From Methylococcaceae bacterium (GTDB taxonomy: Bacteria > Pseudomonadota > Gammaproteobacteria > Methylococcales > Methylomonadaceae): a DNA stretch of 49,521 nucleotides. This document shows positions 8,517 to 19,477 of this stretch, one piece after another; the first letter of the stretch is position 1; each line of letters starts with the position of its first letter. The position numbers and the translations under genes are program-made. Where the stretch lies: NCBI GenBank assembly GCA_012959905.1, contig DUCI01000110.1:1-49521 (forward strand). Reading direction: 5' to 3'. Under the pieces are notes generated by a model. The model saw nothing but the letters and a program-made list of their open reading frames with translations, had not been told where the DNA came from and did not search any database.

Positions 8517-10376
8517 ATGAAAATGCCTGTTAAAAGCTGGCTGATCGCAACCACTGTCGCTACTTTTTTAGCTGCACCTGCGATTTCAACTGCTAACACT
8601 AACTTGGAACGACTCTCAAAGGACGCTAAAAACTGGTCTATGTGGGGGGGTGATTATCAAGGAACTCGTTACAGTAAGCTCAACGAAATAAACACAGACA
8701 ATGTTAGCGATCTACAACCTGCTTGGAGTTTTTCAACAGGCGTTCTACGTGGTCACGAAGGCGGACCCCTGGTTGTGAATGATACGATCTACATTCACAC
8801 ACCTTTTCCCAACACGGTTTACGCACTTAATCAAGAAACAAAATCAGTCATTTGGGAATTCACACCCAAACAAGACGCTGATGTAACTATCCCTGTGATG
8901 TGTTGTGACACGGTTAACCGTGGCCTGGCTTACGGTGACGGCAAAATATTTTTACAACAATCTGATACGGTGTTAACTGCACTTGATGCCAAAACCGGTA
9001 AGCGGATTTGGAGTGTGCAAAACGGTGATCCTAAATTAGGCATGACCAACACCAACGCGCCTATTGTTGTGAACGATAAAGTTATCACAGGTATTTCAGG
9101 CGGTGAATTCGGTGTTCGTGGCTTTTTAGCGGCATACGATATCAACACCGGCCAGTTAGCGTGGAAAGGTTACAGCATGGGTCCAGATTCGGACACATTA
9201 ATTAACCCTAGCTCTACGACAACTTGGGCAAACGGTAAAGTCACAAAAGTGGGTTCTAACTCTAGTCTTAAAACTTGGGAAGGCGACCAATGGAAAATCG
9301 GTGGCGGTACTACCTGGGGCTGGTACAGCTATGATCCTAAATTAAACCTTGTTTATTATGGCTCAGGCAACCCATCTACATGGAACCCTATTCAACGTCC
9401 AGGTGACAATAAATGGTCAATGTCTCTTTGGGCACGTGATGCGGATACCGGTGAAGTAAAATGGGTTTACCAAATGACGCCACATGACGAGTGGGATTTT
9501 GACGGTATCAATGAAGTGCCTTTAGTTGATCAAAAAATCAACGGTAAAATGCGTAAAACCATCGTCCATTTTGACAGAAATGGCATTGGCTATACCCTAG
9601 ACCGTGTTACCGGTGAATTACTGGTTGCTGAAACTTTTGATAAAGCTGTGAACTGGGTATCAGAAGTTGATATGCATACCGGCCGCCCTACTGTTGTGGA
9701 TCAATTCAGTACTGAATTTAACGGCGAAGACGAAAACACCACAGGCGTATGTCCTGCGGCGTTAGGTAGTAAAAACCAACAACCGGTTTCTTATTCACCA
9801 CAAACGGGTTACTTCTATATCTCTGGTAACCATGTATGTATGGACTACGAGCCTTTTGAAGTGAGCTACACAGCGGGTCAACCATACGTTGGTGCAACAT
9901 TAAGCATGTATCCAGCAGGTGTTGATGCAATCACTGGTCGTAAGAACGGTTCAACAAACTTGGGCGTTTTCACAGCATGGGATGCTACAACCGGTGAAAT
10001 TGTTTGGTCTAATGACGAACCCTTTTCAGTATGGTCGGGTTCTGTTGCAACTGCGGGCGGATTAGTTTTCTACGGAACACTAGAAGGCTACCTAAAAGCG
10101 GTTGATGCTAAAACAGGTCGTGAATTGTATAAATTCAAAACACCTTCAGGCATTATCGGCAACGTGAACACTTGGAGCTACAAAGGCAAGCAATACGTTG
10201 GCGTTCTTTCTGGTGTAGGTGGCTGGGCCGGTATCGGTATGGCTGCAGGCATCGATGACGGTACTGATGCTACTAACACTGAAGGTTTAGGTGCTGTTGG
10301 CGCCTACAGAAGCCTAAGTGCTTTCACTAAACTGGGCGGTGTTTTCACTGTATTTGCACTCCCAGGTCACCACTAA
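8517..10376 (+). CDS. xoxF: Lanthanide-dependent methanol dehydrogenase XoxF
   Basis: Periplasmic PQQ-dependent alcohol dehydrogenase oxidising methanol to formaldehyde or formate, passing electrons to a cytochrome c. It has a signal peptide (about residues 1-26, cut near STA-NTN), eight-bladed propeller W-motifs such as DAKTGKRIW and DATTGEIVW, and the vicinal cysteines C129-C130 over PQQ. Metal ligands can be placed by spacing: E197, N285, catalytic D327 and, two residues on, D329 in DEWDFDG. This second aspartate marks lanthanide-binding XoxF; calcium enzymes (MxaF) have alanine there. C-terminal wording resembles the XoxF5 clade. A strong ribosome site (CGGAGGA) lies six bases before the ATG. 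Only xoxJ follows; no cytochrome or small subunit gene is nearby. Confidence 0.96.
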   Translation: MKMPVKSWLIATTVATFLAAPAISTANTNLERLSKDAKNWSMWGGDYQGTRYSKLNEINTDNVSDLQPAWSFSTGVLRGHEGGPLVVNDTIYIHTPFPNTVYALNQETKSVIWEFTPKQDADVTIPVMCCDTVNRGLAYGDGKIFLQQSDTVLTALDAKTGKRIWSVQNGDPKLGMTNTNAPIVVNDKVITGISGGEFGVRGFLAAYDINTGQLAWKGYSMGPDSDTLINPSSTTTWANGKVTKVGSNSSLKTWEGDQWKIGGGTTWGWYSYDPKLNLVYYGSGNPSTWNPIQRPGDNKWSMSLWARDADTGEVKWVYQMTPHDEWDFDGINEVPLVDQKINGKMRKTIVHFDRNGIGYTLDRVTGELLVAETFDKAVNWVSEVDMHTGRPTVVDQFSTEFNGEDENTTGVCPAALGSKNQQPVSYSPQTGYFYISGNHVCMDYEPFEVSYTAGQPYVGATLSMYPAGVDAITGRKNGSTNLGVFTAWDATTGEIVWSNDEPFSVWSGSVATAGGLVFYGTLEGYLKAVDAKTGRELYKFKTPSGIIGNVNTWSYKGKQYVGVLSGVGGWAGIGMAAGIDDGTDATNTEGLGAVGAYRSLSAFTKLGGVFTVFALPGHH

Positions 10377-10412
10377 GGTTATTGCTATAAATTGACTTAA
10401 TTGGTACATCTT

Positions 10413-10450
10413 AAAAGCCCTAGCTGTTTGTTCAGCTAGGGCTTTTTTTT
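10413..10450 (+). terminator. Strong intrinsic terminator after xoxF
   Basis: A perfect 10-bp GC-rich stem (GCCCTAGCTG, 10417-10426, with CAGCTAGGGC, 10433-10442) and a six-base loop are followed by eight T's. It stands between xoxF and xoxJ, so most transcription of xoxF should stop before xoxJ. Confidence 0.93.
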
Positions 10451-10494
10451 ACCCATTAAATTCTACACCTTCTTTTTTCTTTTAGAGAAATCTC

Positions 10495-11343
10495 ATGACT
10501 AAGCTTCCATTATCTATCACCGCCTTATGTTGCTACCTTGTCTTTAGCGCGACTGTGCTTGCAGACAACGCCTTTAAGGTATGTGCTGACCCCTTGCACC
10601 CTCCTTATTCATTAAAAGATGGCAGCGGCTTTGAAAATGACATTGCAGCTGTTTTTGCTAACCAATTAAAGTTACCGCTTCAGTTCACCTGGTTCCCGCA
10701 ACGAATCGGTTTTATCAGAAATACCCTTAGAAAACCACGTGCTGACAACCAGGGCTATATCTGTGATGTTGTCATGGGCGTACCCACAGGCTACGATCTT
10801 GCACTCACCACGAAACCTTACTACCACTCCAGTTATGTGCTGGTGATTGCCAAGGGACGTGGCTGGAATGATATAACTTCATCCTACCAATTAGCACAAG
10901 CCGACGAAGACCGCCTCAATACCCTTAAAATCGCTATGTTTGACAGAGGCCCCGGAACAACTTGGCTGCACCGAAACGGCCTACTTGATCAAGGCATTCC
11001 CTATCAAACGATGACCGGTGATAATGAAAATAATACCGCCATGATGATTAGCAAAGACCTTCGTTCGGGTAAAATTGATATGGTTATCTTATGGGGTCCG
11101 ATGGCAGGCTATGTGTTAGGTGACGGTGGTGTCACTAATTACAACGTCATTCCCTTGAAATCAAATGCCGGAATGAAATTTGATTTTTCTATCTCTATGG
11201 CGGTTCGCTATGGTGATAACGCTCGCAAAGCACTGTTGGAAAAACTCATTGATGCTAATGCTGAAACAATAAAAAATATCATCACGTCCTATCATATCCC
11301 TCTACTTGCAATCCCAGAATATACCCCTAAAGAAGATGATTAA
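10495..11343 (+). CDS. xoxJ: XoxJ/MoxJ-like periplasmic binding protein
   Basis: Periplasmic solute-binding-like protein of the quinoprotein dehydrogenase-associated family. XoxJ is thought to help activate or mature XoxF rather than feed a transporter. The signal peptide spans about residues 1-23 (cut after VLA). Mature features include VCADPLHPPYSL, GFENDIA and CDVVMGVPTGYD, the usual order in MoxJ/XoxJ. Two cysteines (C30, C90) could form a disulfide. Length 282 is normal. It starts about 45 bases after the xoxF terminator with only a weak ribosome site (AGAGA). There is no ABC permease or ATPase gene nearby, which supports an accessory role. Confidence 0.88.
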   Translation: MTKLPLSITALCCYLVFSATVLADNAFKVCADPLHPPYSLKDGSGFENDIAAVFANQLKLPLQFTWFPQRIGFIRNTLRKPRADNQGYICDVVMGVPTGYDLALTTKPYYHSSYVLVIAKGRGWNDITSSYQLAQADEDRLNTLKIAMFDRGPGTTWLHRNGLLDQGIPYQTMTGDNENNTAMMISKDLRSGKIDMVILWGPMAGYVLGDGGVTNYNVIPLKSNAGMKFDFSISMAVRYGDNARKALLEKLIDANAETIKNIITSYHIPLLAIPEYTPKEDD

Positions 11344-11360
11344 CCGTCTTTAGGCATAAA

Positions 11361-11384
11361 AAAAGGGTCCTAACGGACCCTTTT
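11361..11384. terminator. Bidirectional intrinsic terminator between xoxJ and pnp
   Basis: AAAAGGGTCC, loop TAAC, GGACCCTTTT form a symmetrical 10-bp hairpin with A and T tracts on both sides. It sits between the convergent stops of xoxJ and pnp and can serve both. Confidence 0.9.
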
Positions 11385-11411
11385 CTCTTAGATTAAGATT
11401 TGATTAGTCTA

Positions 11412-13484
11412 TCAATCAATTTCCTTCATGCTTAATCTAACCCGTCCTTGCCTATCGATCTCAAGAACCTTAACTTTTACCACATCACCTTCAGTAAGCT
11501 TATCACTCACTTTTTCAACATGCTCGTCTGATATTTGAGAAATATGCACCAAGCCATCTTTCCCTGGCAAAATAGTCACAAAGGCGCCAAAATCCATCAG
11601 CCTAGCAACTTTACCTTCATAGATTTTACCCACTTCAACGTCAGCAGTAATCTCTTCGATCAGTCGTTTTGCTTCTTCGCCAGCACTCTTATCAACAGAG
11701 GCGACTTTAACAATACCATCATCCGTTAAGTCAATACTTGCCCCCGTTTTCTCCGTTAAGCTGCGAATCGTCGCACCCCCTTTACCGATAACATCACGGA
11801 TTTTACTGGGATCAATCTTAAAGGAAATAATTCGTGGCGCGTATTCTGACATTTCTTCGCGGGTTTCAGAAAGCGATTCATTCATTCTATCAAGAATATG
11901 AAGTCGACCTTCTTTAGCTTGAGCCAAAGCCGTTTCCATAATTTCATTAGTGATACCATCAATTTTAATATCCATTTGCAGTGCCGTAATACCTTCTGCC
12001 GAACCTGCAACTTTAAAATCCATATCACCTAAATGATCTTCATCGCCCATAATATCTGACAATACAGCAAAATCATCCCCTTCCTTGATTAAGCCCATGG
12101 CGATCCCTGCAACGGGTGTCTTAATAGGAACCCCAGCATCCATAAGTGCCAAACTGGTACCACAAACCGAGGCCATTGAACTTGAACCATTTGACTCAGT
12201 AATCTCTGAAACGACACGAATAACATACGGAAAATCATCAATGCTTGGAACAACCGCTAAAACGCCTCGCTTCGCTAAACGACCATGGCCAATTTCTCGA
12301 CGCTTGGGTGTTCCTACAAAACCTGTTTCTCCCACACAAAATGGCGGAAAGTTATAATGCAGCATAAAATTATCTTTACGCTCGCCACTTATAGAATCAA
12401 TAATTTGCGCATCACGCCCGGTTCCCAAGGTTGCAACCACAATGGCTTGCGTCTCACCTCGCGTAAACAACGAAGAACCATGTGCCCGAGGCAGAACACC
12501 GGTACGAACGCTAATCGGACGAACGGTACTTAAATCACGACCATCAATACGGCTTTGAGTTGATAACACGTAGTCTCTAACCACTCTTTTCTCAAGACTT
12601 TCAAAAGCGCCTCGAACCGCTGATGCCTCATAGGCACCGTCTTCAGTTAATTTTTCAATCAACTCATTTCTAACTACTTTGAGTTGATTTTGACGACTTA
12701 ATTTTTCAGGAATCTTATAAGCATCACTGATCGCGGCTTCAACTTCACTGGCAACCTGAGCCGCCAATGTTTCGTCTTTAACCGGTGCAGTCCAGTCCAT
12801 GGCAGGCTTGTTAACTTCCTGAGCTAATTCACTGATGGCCGTAATAGCCACTTGCATTTGCTCATGACCAAACATGACCGCGCCTAACATGATTTCTTCG
12901 CTCAATAATTCAGCTTCAGACTCAACCATTAAAACAGCTTGATCAGTACCGGCAACCACTAATTCCAGCTGTGATTCTTCTAACTCACTCTTCGTTGGGT
13001 TTAAGATATAATCGCCGTTGTTATAACCCACCAAGGCCGCTGAGATAGGACCATTAAAAGGTAAGCCTGAAATTGATAACGCCGCCGAGGCACCTAATAG
13101 CGCAGGAACCTCTGTTCCGATTTCAGGATTAAGTGACATCACTGTCGCAATAATCTGCACCTCCTGAGTAAACCCTTTAGGGAACATGGGTCGAACAGGA
13201 CGATCAATCAATCGACAAAGCAAGACTTCCTGCTCAGAAGGCCGACCTTCTCGCTTAAAAAATCCGCCAGGGATTTTACCGGCTGCATAACTTTTTTCTT
13301 GATAGTTAACGGTCAATGGAAAAAAGTCAGCACCCACTGGACCGTCTTTTTCCACAACGGTCACTAAAAGCGACGTCCCTTCAATATCAATTATCACGGC
13401 ACCATCGGCTTGGCGTGCTATTTCCCCTGTTTCAATACTGACAGTTTTTCCGCCATACTGAAATTCTTTACGAATATGAGTCAC
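11412..13484 (-). CDS. pnp: Polyribonucleotide nucleotidyltransferase (PNPase)
   Basis: Phosphorolytic 3'-5' exoribonuclease for mRNA decay, part of the degradosome in many proteobacteria. It has two RNase PH-like domains (about residues 1-220 and 310-540), a KH domain ([15 protein letters not shown], from about 560) and a C-terminal S1 domain ([13 protein letters not shown], from about 625). Length 690 against 711 in E. coli. The start is GTG, supported by AGAGGA eight bases upstream; there is no competing ATG. It follows rpsO by 59 bases, the conserved rpsO-pnp arrangement, where processing in the gap commonly controls pnp. I see no strong hairpin in this gap. Confidence 0.97.
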   Translation of the reverse strand: MTHIRKEFQYGGKTVSIETGEIARQADGAVIIDIEGTSLLVTVVEKDGPVGADFFPLTVNYQEKSYAAGKIPGGFFKREGRPSEQEVLLCRLIDRPVRPMFPKGFTQEVQIIATVMSLNPEIGTEVPALLGASAALSISGLPFNGPISAALVGYNNGDYILNPTKSELEESQLELVVAGTDQAVLMVESEAELLSEEIMLGAVMFGHEQMQVAITAISELAQEVNKPAMDWTAPVKDETLAAQVASEVEAAISDAYKIPEKLSRQNQLKVVRNELIEKLTEDGAYEASAVRGAFESLEKRVVRDYVLSTQSRIDGRDLSTVRPISVRTGVLPRAHGSSLFTRGETQAIVVATLGTGRDAQIIDSISGERKDNFMLHYNFPPFCVGETGFVGTPKRREIGHGRLAKRGVLAVVPSIDDFPYVIRVVSEITESNGSSSMASVCGTSLALMDAGVPIKTPVAGIAMGLIKEGDDFAVLSDIMGDEDHLGDMDFKVAGSAEGITALQMDIKIDGITNEIMETALAQAKEGRLHILDRMNESLSETREEMSEYAPRIISFKIDPSKIRDVIGKGGATIRSLTEKTGASIDLTDDGIVKVASVDKSAGEEAKRLIEEITADVEVGKIYEGKVARLMDFGAFVTILPGKDGLVHISQISDEHVEKVSDKLTEGDVVKVKVLEIDRQGRVRLSMKEID

Positions 13485-13543
13485 TATAATTTTCCTCTAA
13501 ATTTTGAGATTATTTGAAAATAAATTAAATCGCTAAGCTTTAC

Positions 13544-13813
13544 TTATTTTCTTAAACCCAACCGCTCGATTAATGAACGATAACGCGCTATATCTTTTCG
13601 TTTAATATAATCCAGTAATTTACGACGCTGGTTAACCATACGCAATAAACCACGGCGCGAATGATTGTCTTTTTTATGCGCCTCAAAATGAGGTGACAAA
13701 TGGGCAATATGCGCTGTTAATAAGGCAACTTGTACTTCAGGTGATCCTGTGTCCGTCGATGTCAATTGGTAATCTGCAATGACTGCTTGTTTTTGTTCTG
13801 TTGTAAATGGCAT
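13544..13813 (-). CDS. rpsO: 30S ribosomal protein S15
   Basis: Primary 16S rRNA-binding protein that nucleates the central domain of the 30S subunit. The 89 residues match the family exactly, with [20 protein letters not shown] and the basic end [24 protein letters not shown]. It lies between truB and pnp. A 234-base gap with strong hairpins separates it from truB, so it probably has its own promoter and a regulated leader. S15 represses its own translation through leader structure in several bacteria. Confidence 0.98.
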   Translation of the reverse strand: MPFTTEQKQAVIADYQLTSTDTGSPEVQVALLTAHIAHLSPHFEAHKKDNHSRRGLLRMVNQRRKLLDYIKRKDIARYRSLIERLGLRK

Positions 13814-13963
13814 TTCTTATAACCCCTATACGGTTAATTTATTAAAATCATGGCCATGGTGCCAGACGCCGATACTAAATCTATATCGCCGCGCACAAAC
13901 CATGCACTATATAGCTCATTGTTTTCCACAATAGGGCGTAGAAACAATGAAAAAATTCTCACA

Positions 13964-13996
13964 TATAAATACGGCCATTAAATGACCGTATTTATA
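13964..13996 (-). terminator. Long hairpin, possible terminator upstream of rpsO
   Basis: TATAAATACGG and CCGTATTTATA form an 11-bp stem. One mismatch and a further CATT/AATG pairing extend it around a very tight loop. On the minus strand a run of six T's follows about eight bases later, further than usual. It may end readthrough from truB or act as an RNA processing site. Confidence 0.5.
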
Positions 13997-14011
13997 CCCG
14001 AAAGATCTAAT

Positions 14012-14039
14012 TGCATCAAATAGAGTCCCATTTGATGCA
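14012..14039. repeat. Perfect 9-bp inverted repeat after truB
   Basis: TGCATCAAA, a 10-base loop and TTTGATGCA begin nine bases beyond the truB stop. No T-run follows on either strand, so this is probably an mRNA-stabilising or processing hairpin, not a classical terminator. Confidence 0.5.
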
Positions 14040-14047
14040 CCTAAACA

Positions 14048-14956
14048 TTAATTAAAATTAAATAATCGTTTAGGTATTAATTGTCCCGCTGGTATCAGTT
14101 GCCCAATACCAACAAATAATTCTTCGGAATACATTCTCACTAAGCCTTGAGAATTACTCTCTTGATACACCACTGGCTGTCCATTTTGAATAGACTTATA
14201 CTGCCCATCATCCAACTTAATTTCCGGCCAATCCAATAAAACTTGATCAACAGGAATTAAGCTATGCTCTAATTCATTGCTCTGCTTAAGTAACACTAGT
14301 TGCTCAAGGGTTAAGCACTGGTCAATACTCAACTGACCAACAGCCGTTCGTCGTAATTGTGAAATAGTTGCTCCACACCCCAATTTACGCCCAATGTCTT
14401 CAGCAAGACTTCTAATATAAGTCCCTTTTGTGCAGCGCACATCCAAAACTATTTTTTCCGTGGTGAATGATAACAAATCTAGCTGGTGAATGGTTACTTC
14501 TCGCGCTTTTCTCTCAACCACTTGCCCTGCTCTAGCCAATTCATACAATCGCTTACCTTGGTGTTTTAAGGCTGAATACATCGGTGGTATTTGACTAATA
14601 TTACCTTTAAAGCTCGACAAGCACTGTTCGATTTCTTCAACTGATAAATTTGGGACCGGAGACGTAGACATGACCTTCCCTTCGGTATCCCCACTGTCTG
14701 TCGTTACACCCAACAATAACGTTGCTTGATAACGCTTATCTGTATTCAATAAAAAAGAACACACTTTTGTTGCTTCCCCGAAACACAACGGCAGAACCCC
14801 TGTTGCCAAAGGGTCTAGACTCCCGGTATGACCTGCTTTATTAGCATTAAATAATCGCCTGACATCCTGTAGCGCGCCATTCGATGAACCTCCAGAGGCC
14901 TTATCTAATAGAATAAGACCATGAACATTCAGGCCCGATTTACGTCGCCGGCCCAT
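14048..14956 (-). CDS. truB: tRNA pseudouridine-55 synthase
   Basis: Converts U55 in the T-loop of nearly all tRNAs to pseudouridine and also acts as a tRNA folding chaperone. The catalytic aspartate is D48 in HTGSLDPLATGVL. The KGTYIRSLAEDIG motif and a C-terminal PUA-like region are present. Length 302 (E. coli 314). It begins five bases after rbfA in the conserved infB-rbfA-truB order. Confidence 0.97.
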   Translation of the reverse strand: MGRRRKSGLNVHGLILLDKASGGSSNGALQDVRRLFNANKAGHTGSLDPLATGVLPLCFGEATKVCSFLLNTDKRYQATLLLGVTTDSGDTEGKVMSTSPVPNLSVEEIEQCLSSFKGNISQIPPMYSALKHQGKRLYELARAGQVVERKAREVTIHQLDLLSFTTEKIVLDVRCTKGTYIRSLAEDIGRKLGCGATISQLRRTAVGQLSIDQCLTLEQLVLLKQSNELEHSLIPVDQVLLDWPEIKLDDGQYKSIQNGQPVVYQESNSQGLVRMYSEELFVGIGQLIPAGQLIPKRLFNFN

Positions 14957-14961
14957 CGTTG

Positions 14962-15324
14962 TTACTCTAATCCTTCAGTATCACTACCGTCTAATAATTT
15001 AGAAATTCGCATACCCGTTTCAAGCGCATCATCATAAATAAACTTAAAATGCGGCACTCTACGCATTTTCATCCGCTTCCCCACTTCGAGACGAATATAG
15101 TTAGCCGCGTCAGTTAAAATAGCCATTTTTTCTGAGACTTGTGCAGCATCGGCATCAAATAATGAGACATAAATCTTAGCAATCGCTAAATCTCGACTGA
15201 CTTCAACATCACTTACAGTCACAAACCCTAGGCGCGGATCTTTCATAACTGTTTGCATCACCACCGCTAACTCTTTATGTAACTGGGATGAAACTCTCGC
15301 ATTACGTGCAAACTCTCTAGCCAT
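14962..15324 (-). CDS. rbfA: Ribosome-binding factor A
   Basis: Small KH-fold assembly factor that binds the 5' region of 16S rRNA during late 30S maturation and cold adaptation. Its 120 residues include RNARVSSQLHKELA near the start and DPRLGFVTVSDVEVSRDL, which is the family signature. It lies five bases after infB and five before truB, in one transcript. Confidence 0.96.
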   Translation of the reverse strand: MAREFARNARVSSQLHKELAVVMQTVMKDPRLGFVTVSDVEVSRDLAIAKIYVSLFDADAAQVSEKMAILTDAANYIRLEVGKRMKMRRVPHFKFIYDDALETGMRISKLLDGSDTEGLE

Positions 15325-15329
15325 GAAAT

Positions 15330-17939
15330 TTAGATCTCTCTCTTAACTTCGATACGTTCAAAAACCTCAATAAAATCATTGCTCTTAACATCGTTGTAGT
15401 TTTTCACACCGATACCACATTCCATCCCTAATTTAACTTCTTGTATATCATCTTTAAATCGGCGTAATGATTCTAATTGGCCTTCATAAATGACAACGTT
15501 ATCGCGCAATACGCGGATCGGTAAGTTGCGTCGAACAAAACCTTCAACAACCATACACCCGGCAATAGCCCCTAACTTCGGCGATCGGAAAACATCTCTA
15601 ACTTCGGCAATGCCAACAATCTGCTCTTTTATTTCTGGCGCTAACAAACCACTGATTGATTTTTTAACCTCATCAATCACATCATAAATAATACTGTAAT
15701 AATGGAGATCAATACCCTTATCAGCAATAAGTCTACGGGCTGTTGCATCTGCACGAACATTAAAACCAATAACAATAGCATCAGAGGCCAAGGCTAAATT
15801 CGCATCACTTTCATTAATACCACCTACACCGCCATAGACAACTTTAACTTTTACTTCATCATTTGAAAGTTTAATGAGGGACTCTCTTATTGCTTCCAAA
15901 CTACCGTGCACATCCGCTTTAATCACTAAATTCAGGTTCGTTGTATCACCCGCCTCCATGCGAGAATAGACCTCTTCCAATTTTGTCGCTTGTTGTGCAG
16001 CCAACTTATTTGATTTAAATTTTTCTGCACGATGCTCTGCCAATTCACGTCCAGCCTTCTCATTAGCGACCACAATAAAGTGCTCACCTGCAGTCGGCGC
16101 TCCGGATAAACCAACGATTTCGACAGGAACTGAAGGTCCTGCTAATTTGACCACCTTACCCGATTCATCAAGCATATTCCTGATCCGCCCATACTCGCTA
16201 CCACATAAGACAATTTGTCCTTTTTCGAGCGTACCTTTTTGTACGATAACGGTTGCCACTGGACCCCGTCCTTTATCTAAACGTGCCTCAATAGCAAACC
16301 CAGATGCAATGCCTTCAACGGGCGCAGCAAGTTCAAGAATCTCAGATTGAAGAATTAAAGCCTCAATCAGCGCATCAACACCTTCACCGGTTTTAGCGGA
16401 AACTTGAATAAATTGAACCGTTCCCCCCCAATCCTCTGGGACCACATCAATAGTGGCCAACTCCTGCATAACGCGCTGTGGATCTGCCGCTGCTTTGTCC
16501 ATTTTATTTATTGCAACAATAATAGGAACATCAGCCGCTTTAGCATGTTCAACCGCTTCTTTCGTTTGTGGCATAACACCGTCATCGGCAGCCACCACAA
16601 TAATAACCACATCGGTTACTTGTGCACCTCTAGCCCGCATAGCGGTAAAAGCTGCGTGCCCCGGAGTATCGAGAAAGGTTACGGCCCCATGGTCAGTAAC
16701 AACTTGATAAGCGCCAATATGTTGGGTAATTCCACCTGCTTCGCCATCGGCAACACGAGATTTCCTAATATAATCCAACAATGACGTTTTACCATGGTCA
16801 ACATGCCCCATAATCGTCACAATAGGTGCTCTTGATTGGCTTTCCCGCAGCTCTTCATCGTCGAGTCCTAACACATCGGTCTCAATATCATCTTCATTCT
16901 GCAAAATAGCCTTATGCCCTAGCTCTTCCACAATAATAACGGCCGTATCTTGGTCGATACTTTGATTAATCGTTGCCATTGTGCCCAGCTTCATCAGCAC
17001 CTTAATAACATCGGCCGCTTTAATACTCAAACGCAGGGCCAACTCAGACACAATAATATGCTCAGGGATCGTTACTTCTTTTGTGACCTGAGCCGTCGGC
17101 TTCTCAAATCCATGCTGATTATCTGAATCAGTCACCACCGGTTTACGACCCCGTCCCGACCCTTTAAAACGCTTACCTCCGGCTCCGGCTCTGCCTCTTC
17201 CCTTTTTAGCAGCCGGACGCTGAGGTTTCGACGGCTGGCGAGTTGCGCCTTGAACAGGCTTGTTCTTTTTAGCGTCCACTTCTTTTGTCTTTTTCTCTTC
17301 TTGCTCTAACTTCTTTTTAGCGTCTTCTTTTTCAACTAAACGCTCTTGATCACTTTTTTGTTTCTGCACCTCATGACGTCGCTTATCTTCTTCATGCTTC
17401 AGATGCGCTTGAGAATCAAGATGTAATTGATGCTCGTCAACTTCTTGTTTTTTGAGTTCTTCGGCTTTACGTTGATCGGTTTCTACGCGCGTTTTCTCTG
17501 CTTCACGCAAACGATCCTTTTCTAATCGCGCGTGTTCCTCGGCAGCGATTTCACTACGCTGTTCATCTAACGCCTTTTGCGCCTGCGCTTTTTCATCGGA
17601 TGCTTCAATCGTATCTACTTCACTACGTTTGACATAGGTTTTTTTCTTACGCACCTCAATGCTAACCGTTTTACCCGTTTTACCCGCTGGACCAGGCCCT
17701 TTCCCCTGTTTTAATGTACTCACTGATTTTCGCCTCAAAGTAACCCGGCTTGGCGAATTCTCATCATCAGGTTTACCGTGACGCTTCCTTAAATGCCCCA
17801 ACAACGTAAACTTTTGTTCTTCGGTTAATGATGAATCTCCAGATTTCACATTTATTCCTGCATCTTTTAATTGCAGTATTAATCGATCAACTGGGATGCC
17901 AACAACTTCAGCGAAGCTTTTTACTGTTATATCACTCAT
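15330..17939 (-). CDS. infB: Translation initiation factor IF-2
   Basis: GTPase that brings fMet-tRNA to the 30S subunit and drives subunit joining. An N-terminal IF2N domain (about 1-50) is followed by a long charged Glu/Lys/Arg/Gln-rich linker (about 110-230), probably an extended helix, and a Gly/Arg/Lys-rich stretch (about 245-268). A second IF2N-like domain lies at about 290-345. The G domain starts with GHVDHGKT (378-385) and has DTPGHAAF and NKMD. Beta-barrel and fMet-binding domains complete it. Length 869 (E. coli 890). It lies 12 bases after nusA. Confidence 0.98.
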   Translation of the reverse strand: MSDITVKSFAEVVGIPVDRLILQLKDAGINVKSGDSSLTEEQKFTLLGHLRKRHGKPDDENSPSRVTLRRKSVSTLKQGKGPGPAGKTGKTVSIEVRKKKTYVKRSEVDTIEASDEKAQAQKALDEQRSEIAAEEHARLEKDRLREAEKTRVETDQRKAEELKKQEVDEHQLHLDSQAHLKHEEDKRRHEVQKQKSDQERLVEKEDAKKKLEQEEKKTKEVDAKKNKPVQGATRQPSKPQRPAAKKGRGRAGAGGKRFKGSGRGRKPVVTDSDNQHGFEKPTAQVTKEVTIPEHIIVSELALRLSIKAADVIKVLMKLGTMATINQSIDQDTAVIIVEELGHKAILQNEDDIETDVLGLDDEELRESQSRAPIVTIMGHVDHGKTSLLDYIRKSRVADGEAGGITQHIGAYQVVTDHGAVTFLDTPGHAAFTAMRARGAQVTDVVIIVVAADDGVMPQTKEAVEHAKAADVPIIVAINKMDKAAADPQRVMQELATIDVVPEDWGGTVQFIQVSAKTGEGVDALIEALILQSEILELAAPVEGIASGFAIEARLDKGRGPVATVIVQKGTLEKGQIVLCGSEYGRIRNMLDESGKVVKLAGPSVPVEIVGLSGAPTAGEHFIVVANEKAGRELAEHRAEKFKSNKLAAQQATKLEEVYSRMEAGDTTNLNLVIKADVHGSLEAIRESLIKLSNDEVKVKVVYGGVGGINESDANLALASDAIVIGFNVRADATARRLIADKGIDLHYYSIIYDVIDEVKKSISGLLAPEIKEQIVGIAEVRDVFRSPKLGAIAGCMVVEGFVRRNLPIRVLRDNVVIYEGQLESLRRFKDDIQEVKLGMECGIGVKNYNDVKSNDFIEVFERIEVKREI

Positions 17940-17951
17940 ATCCTTAGGCTC

Positions 17952-19460
17952 CTATTCGCCGGCATCCTCTGCAAACCATGGCTCACGCGCGGTCATAATT
18001 AACGTTCCCGCACGAGCCTCATCAACTCCACTAAAAACCAACAAATCATCAATGGCTAATTCAGCTAAGTCATTCATGCTCACTATGTCCTTTTTGGCTA
18101 AATCATGCGCCAATTCTTTATCCATCCCAACCATATTCAATAAATCTTCATCGGGTTCTCTGCTCTCAATTTTCTCTTCAGTTGCAATCGCACTAATGAG
18201 CACTGCATCTTTAGCTCGATTCCTTAACTGTTCGACGAGATCTTTGTCAAATGCGTCTATCTCAAGCATTTCATTCATCGGTACGTAGGCTATTTCTTCA
18301 ACACTATTAAAGCCAACTTCAACAAGAATTTCAGCAATGTCTTCATCCACATCCAATTGTGCAACAAATAATTGCTTTGTCTTCTCCGCCTCGACTTCAC
18401 TTTCCTGCTCGGCGGCCTCGGCATCAACAACATTAAGTTCCCAGCCGGTTAATTCCGAAGCCAAACGGACATTCTGACCGCCCCGACCAATAGCTTGTGA
18501 TAGATTATCTTTGGCAACAGCTAATTCCATGCTGTGGGTATCTTCATCTACTACAATCGAACTAATTTCAGCGGGAGACATCGCATTAATAACAAATTGC
18601 GCCATGTTTTCATCCCACAAAATGATATCAACTCGTTCGCCGGCTAACTCATTTGAAACAGCCTGTACTCTCGAACCCCGCATACCAACGCAGGATCCAA
18701 TAGGATCTAATCGAGGATCCAAACTTCTAACCGCAATTTTAGCTCTCGACCCTGGGTCACGAGCAGCTTCAACAATTTCAATAATACCATCGCCAATTTC
18801 AGGAACCTCTAATTGAAACAAGACTTTGATTAATTCGGGTGCTGAACGACTAATAAAAAGCTGCGGGCCACGTGTTTCAGAACGTACTTCTTTTAAAAAA
18901 CCTTTCACTCTGTCGCCCACTCGAAAAGATTCTCTAGGAATCATATCCTCACGGCTAACTAGAGCTTCTACATTGCCGCCTAAATCTAACAATATGCCAC
19001 CACGTTCCAACCGCTTAACAACACCGGTTATTAACTCACCAGTCCTATCTTTATAGGCTTCAACTACTTTACGCCGCTCTGCTTCTCGAACTTTCTGAAT
19101 AATGACCTGCTTGGCTGCTTGCGCAGAAATACGCCCAAACGCAACGGACTCTATGGGTTCTTGAACCATCTCGCCCACTTCAATATTAGGATGGCTTTTT
19201 TTAGCCGCTTCCAAAGTGATTTCAATCTCCGGATTTTCAAGGGCTACAACCTCGTCATCCAAGGCAACAACCTCCCAGCAGCGAAAGGTTTCATAATCGC
19301 CGGTATCTCGATCAATCACCACGCGCGCATTGATATTACTGCCGCTTTTCTTAACTGTAGCTGCCTCTAAGGCTAATTCTAATGCTTCAAAAATAACTTC
19401 TTTTTCAAGATCTTTCTCATTAGAAACAACATCAACCACTAATAATATTTCTTTACTCAT
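17952..19460 (-). CDS. nusA: Transcription termination/antitermination factor NusA
   Basis: RNA polymerase-binding factor controlling pausing, termination and antitermination. Domains in order: N-terminal polymerase-binding domain (1-130), S1 ([17 protein letters not shown], about 137-200), two KH domains (the second with [18 protein letters not shown]), and two C-terminal acidic repeats (about 365-425 and 440-500). The double repeat is typical of gammaproteobacteria. Length 502 (E. coli 495). It lies 17 bases after rimP and 12 before infB. Confidence 0.98.
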   Translation of the reverse strand: MSKEILLVVDVVSNEKDLEKEVIFEALELALEAATVKKSGSNINARVVIDRDTGDYETFRCWEVVALDDEVVALENPEIEITLEAAKKSHPNIEVGEMVQEPIESVAFGRISAQAAKQVIIQKVREAERRKVVEAYKDRTGELITGVVKRLERGGILLDLGGNVEALVSREDMIPRESFRVGDRVKGFLKEVRSETRGPQLFISRSAPELIKVLFQLEVPEIGDGIIEIVEAARDPGSRAKIAVRSLDPRLDPIGSCVGMRGSRVQAVSNELAGERVDIILWDENMAQFVINAMSPAEISSIVVDEDTHSMELAVAKDNLSQAIGRGGQNVRLASELTGWELNVVDAEAAEQESEVEAEKTKQLFVAQLDVDEDIAEILVEVGFNSVEEIAYVPMNEMLEIDAFDKDLVEQLRNRAKDAVLISAIATEEKIESREPDEDLLNMVGMDKELAHDLAKKDIVSMNDLAELAIDDLLVFSGVDEARAGTLIMTAREPWFAEDAGE

Positions 19461-19477
19461 TTACTGTACCATCCTTT

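Larger units (their letters stand above)
13814..14047 (-). promoter_or_regulatory. Long structured leader between truB and rpsO
   Basis: The 234 bases hold no gene. Nearer truB are two long hairpins (listed separately). Nearer rpsO, on the minus strand, CGATA and TATCG form a possible stem around an A/T-rich loop (about 13867-13886), and the palindrome CATGGCCATG follows. An AGGGGT ribosome site precedes the rpsO ATG. This layout is compatible with an S15-binding autoregulatory leader. That is inference; I have not matched it to any known S15 leader class. Confidence 0.4.

Noticed and set aside
12085-12533. Two overlapping plus-strand frames inside pnp
   Set aside because: Shadows of the RNase PH core of pnp; no independent support.
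16404-16784. 126-codon plus-strand frame inside infB
   Set aside because: Antisense shadow of a highly conserved GTPase domain; no start signal or family resemblance.
17896-18288. 130-codon plus-strand frame across infB/nusA
   Set aside because: Antisense to two well-supported conserved genes; serine/alanine-rich shadow composition.
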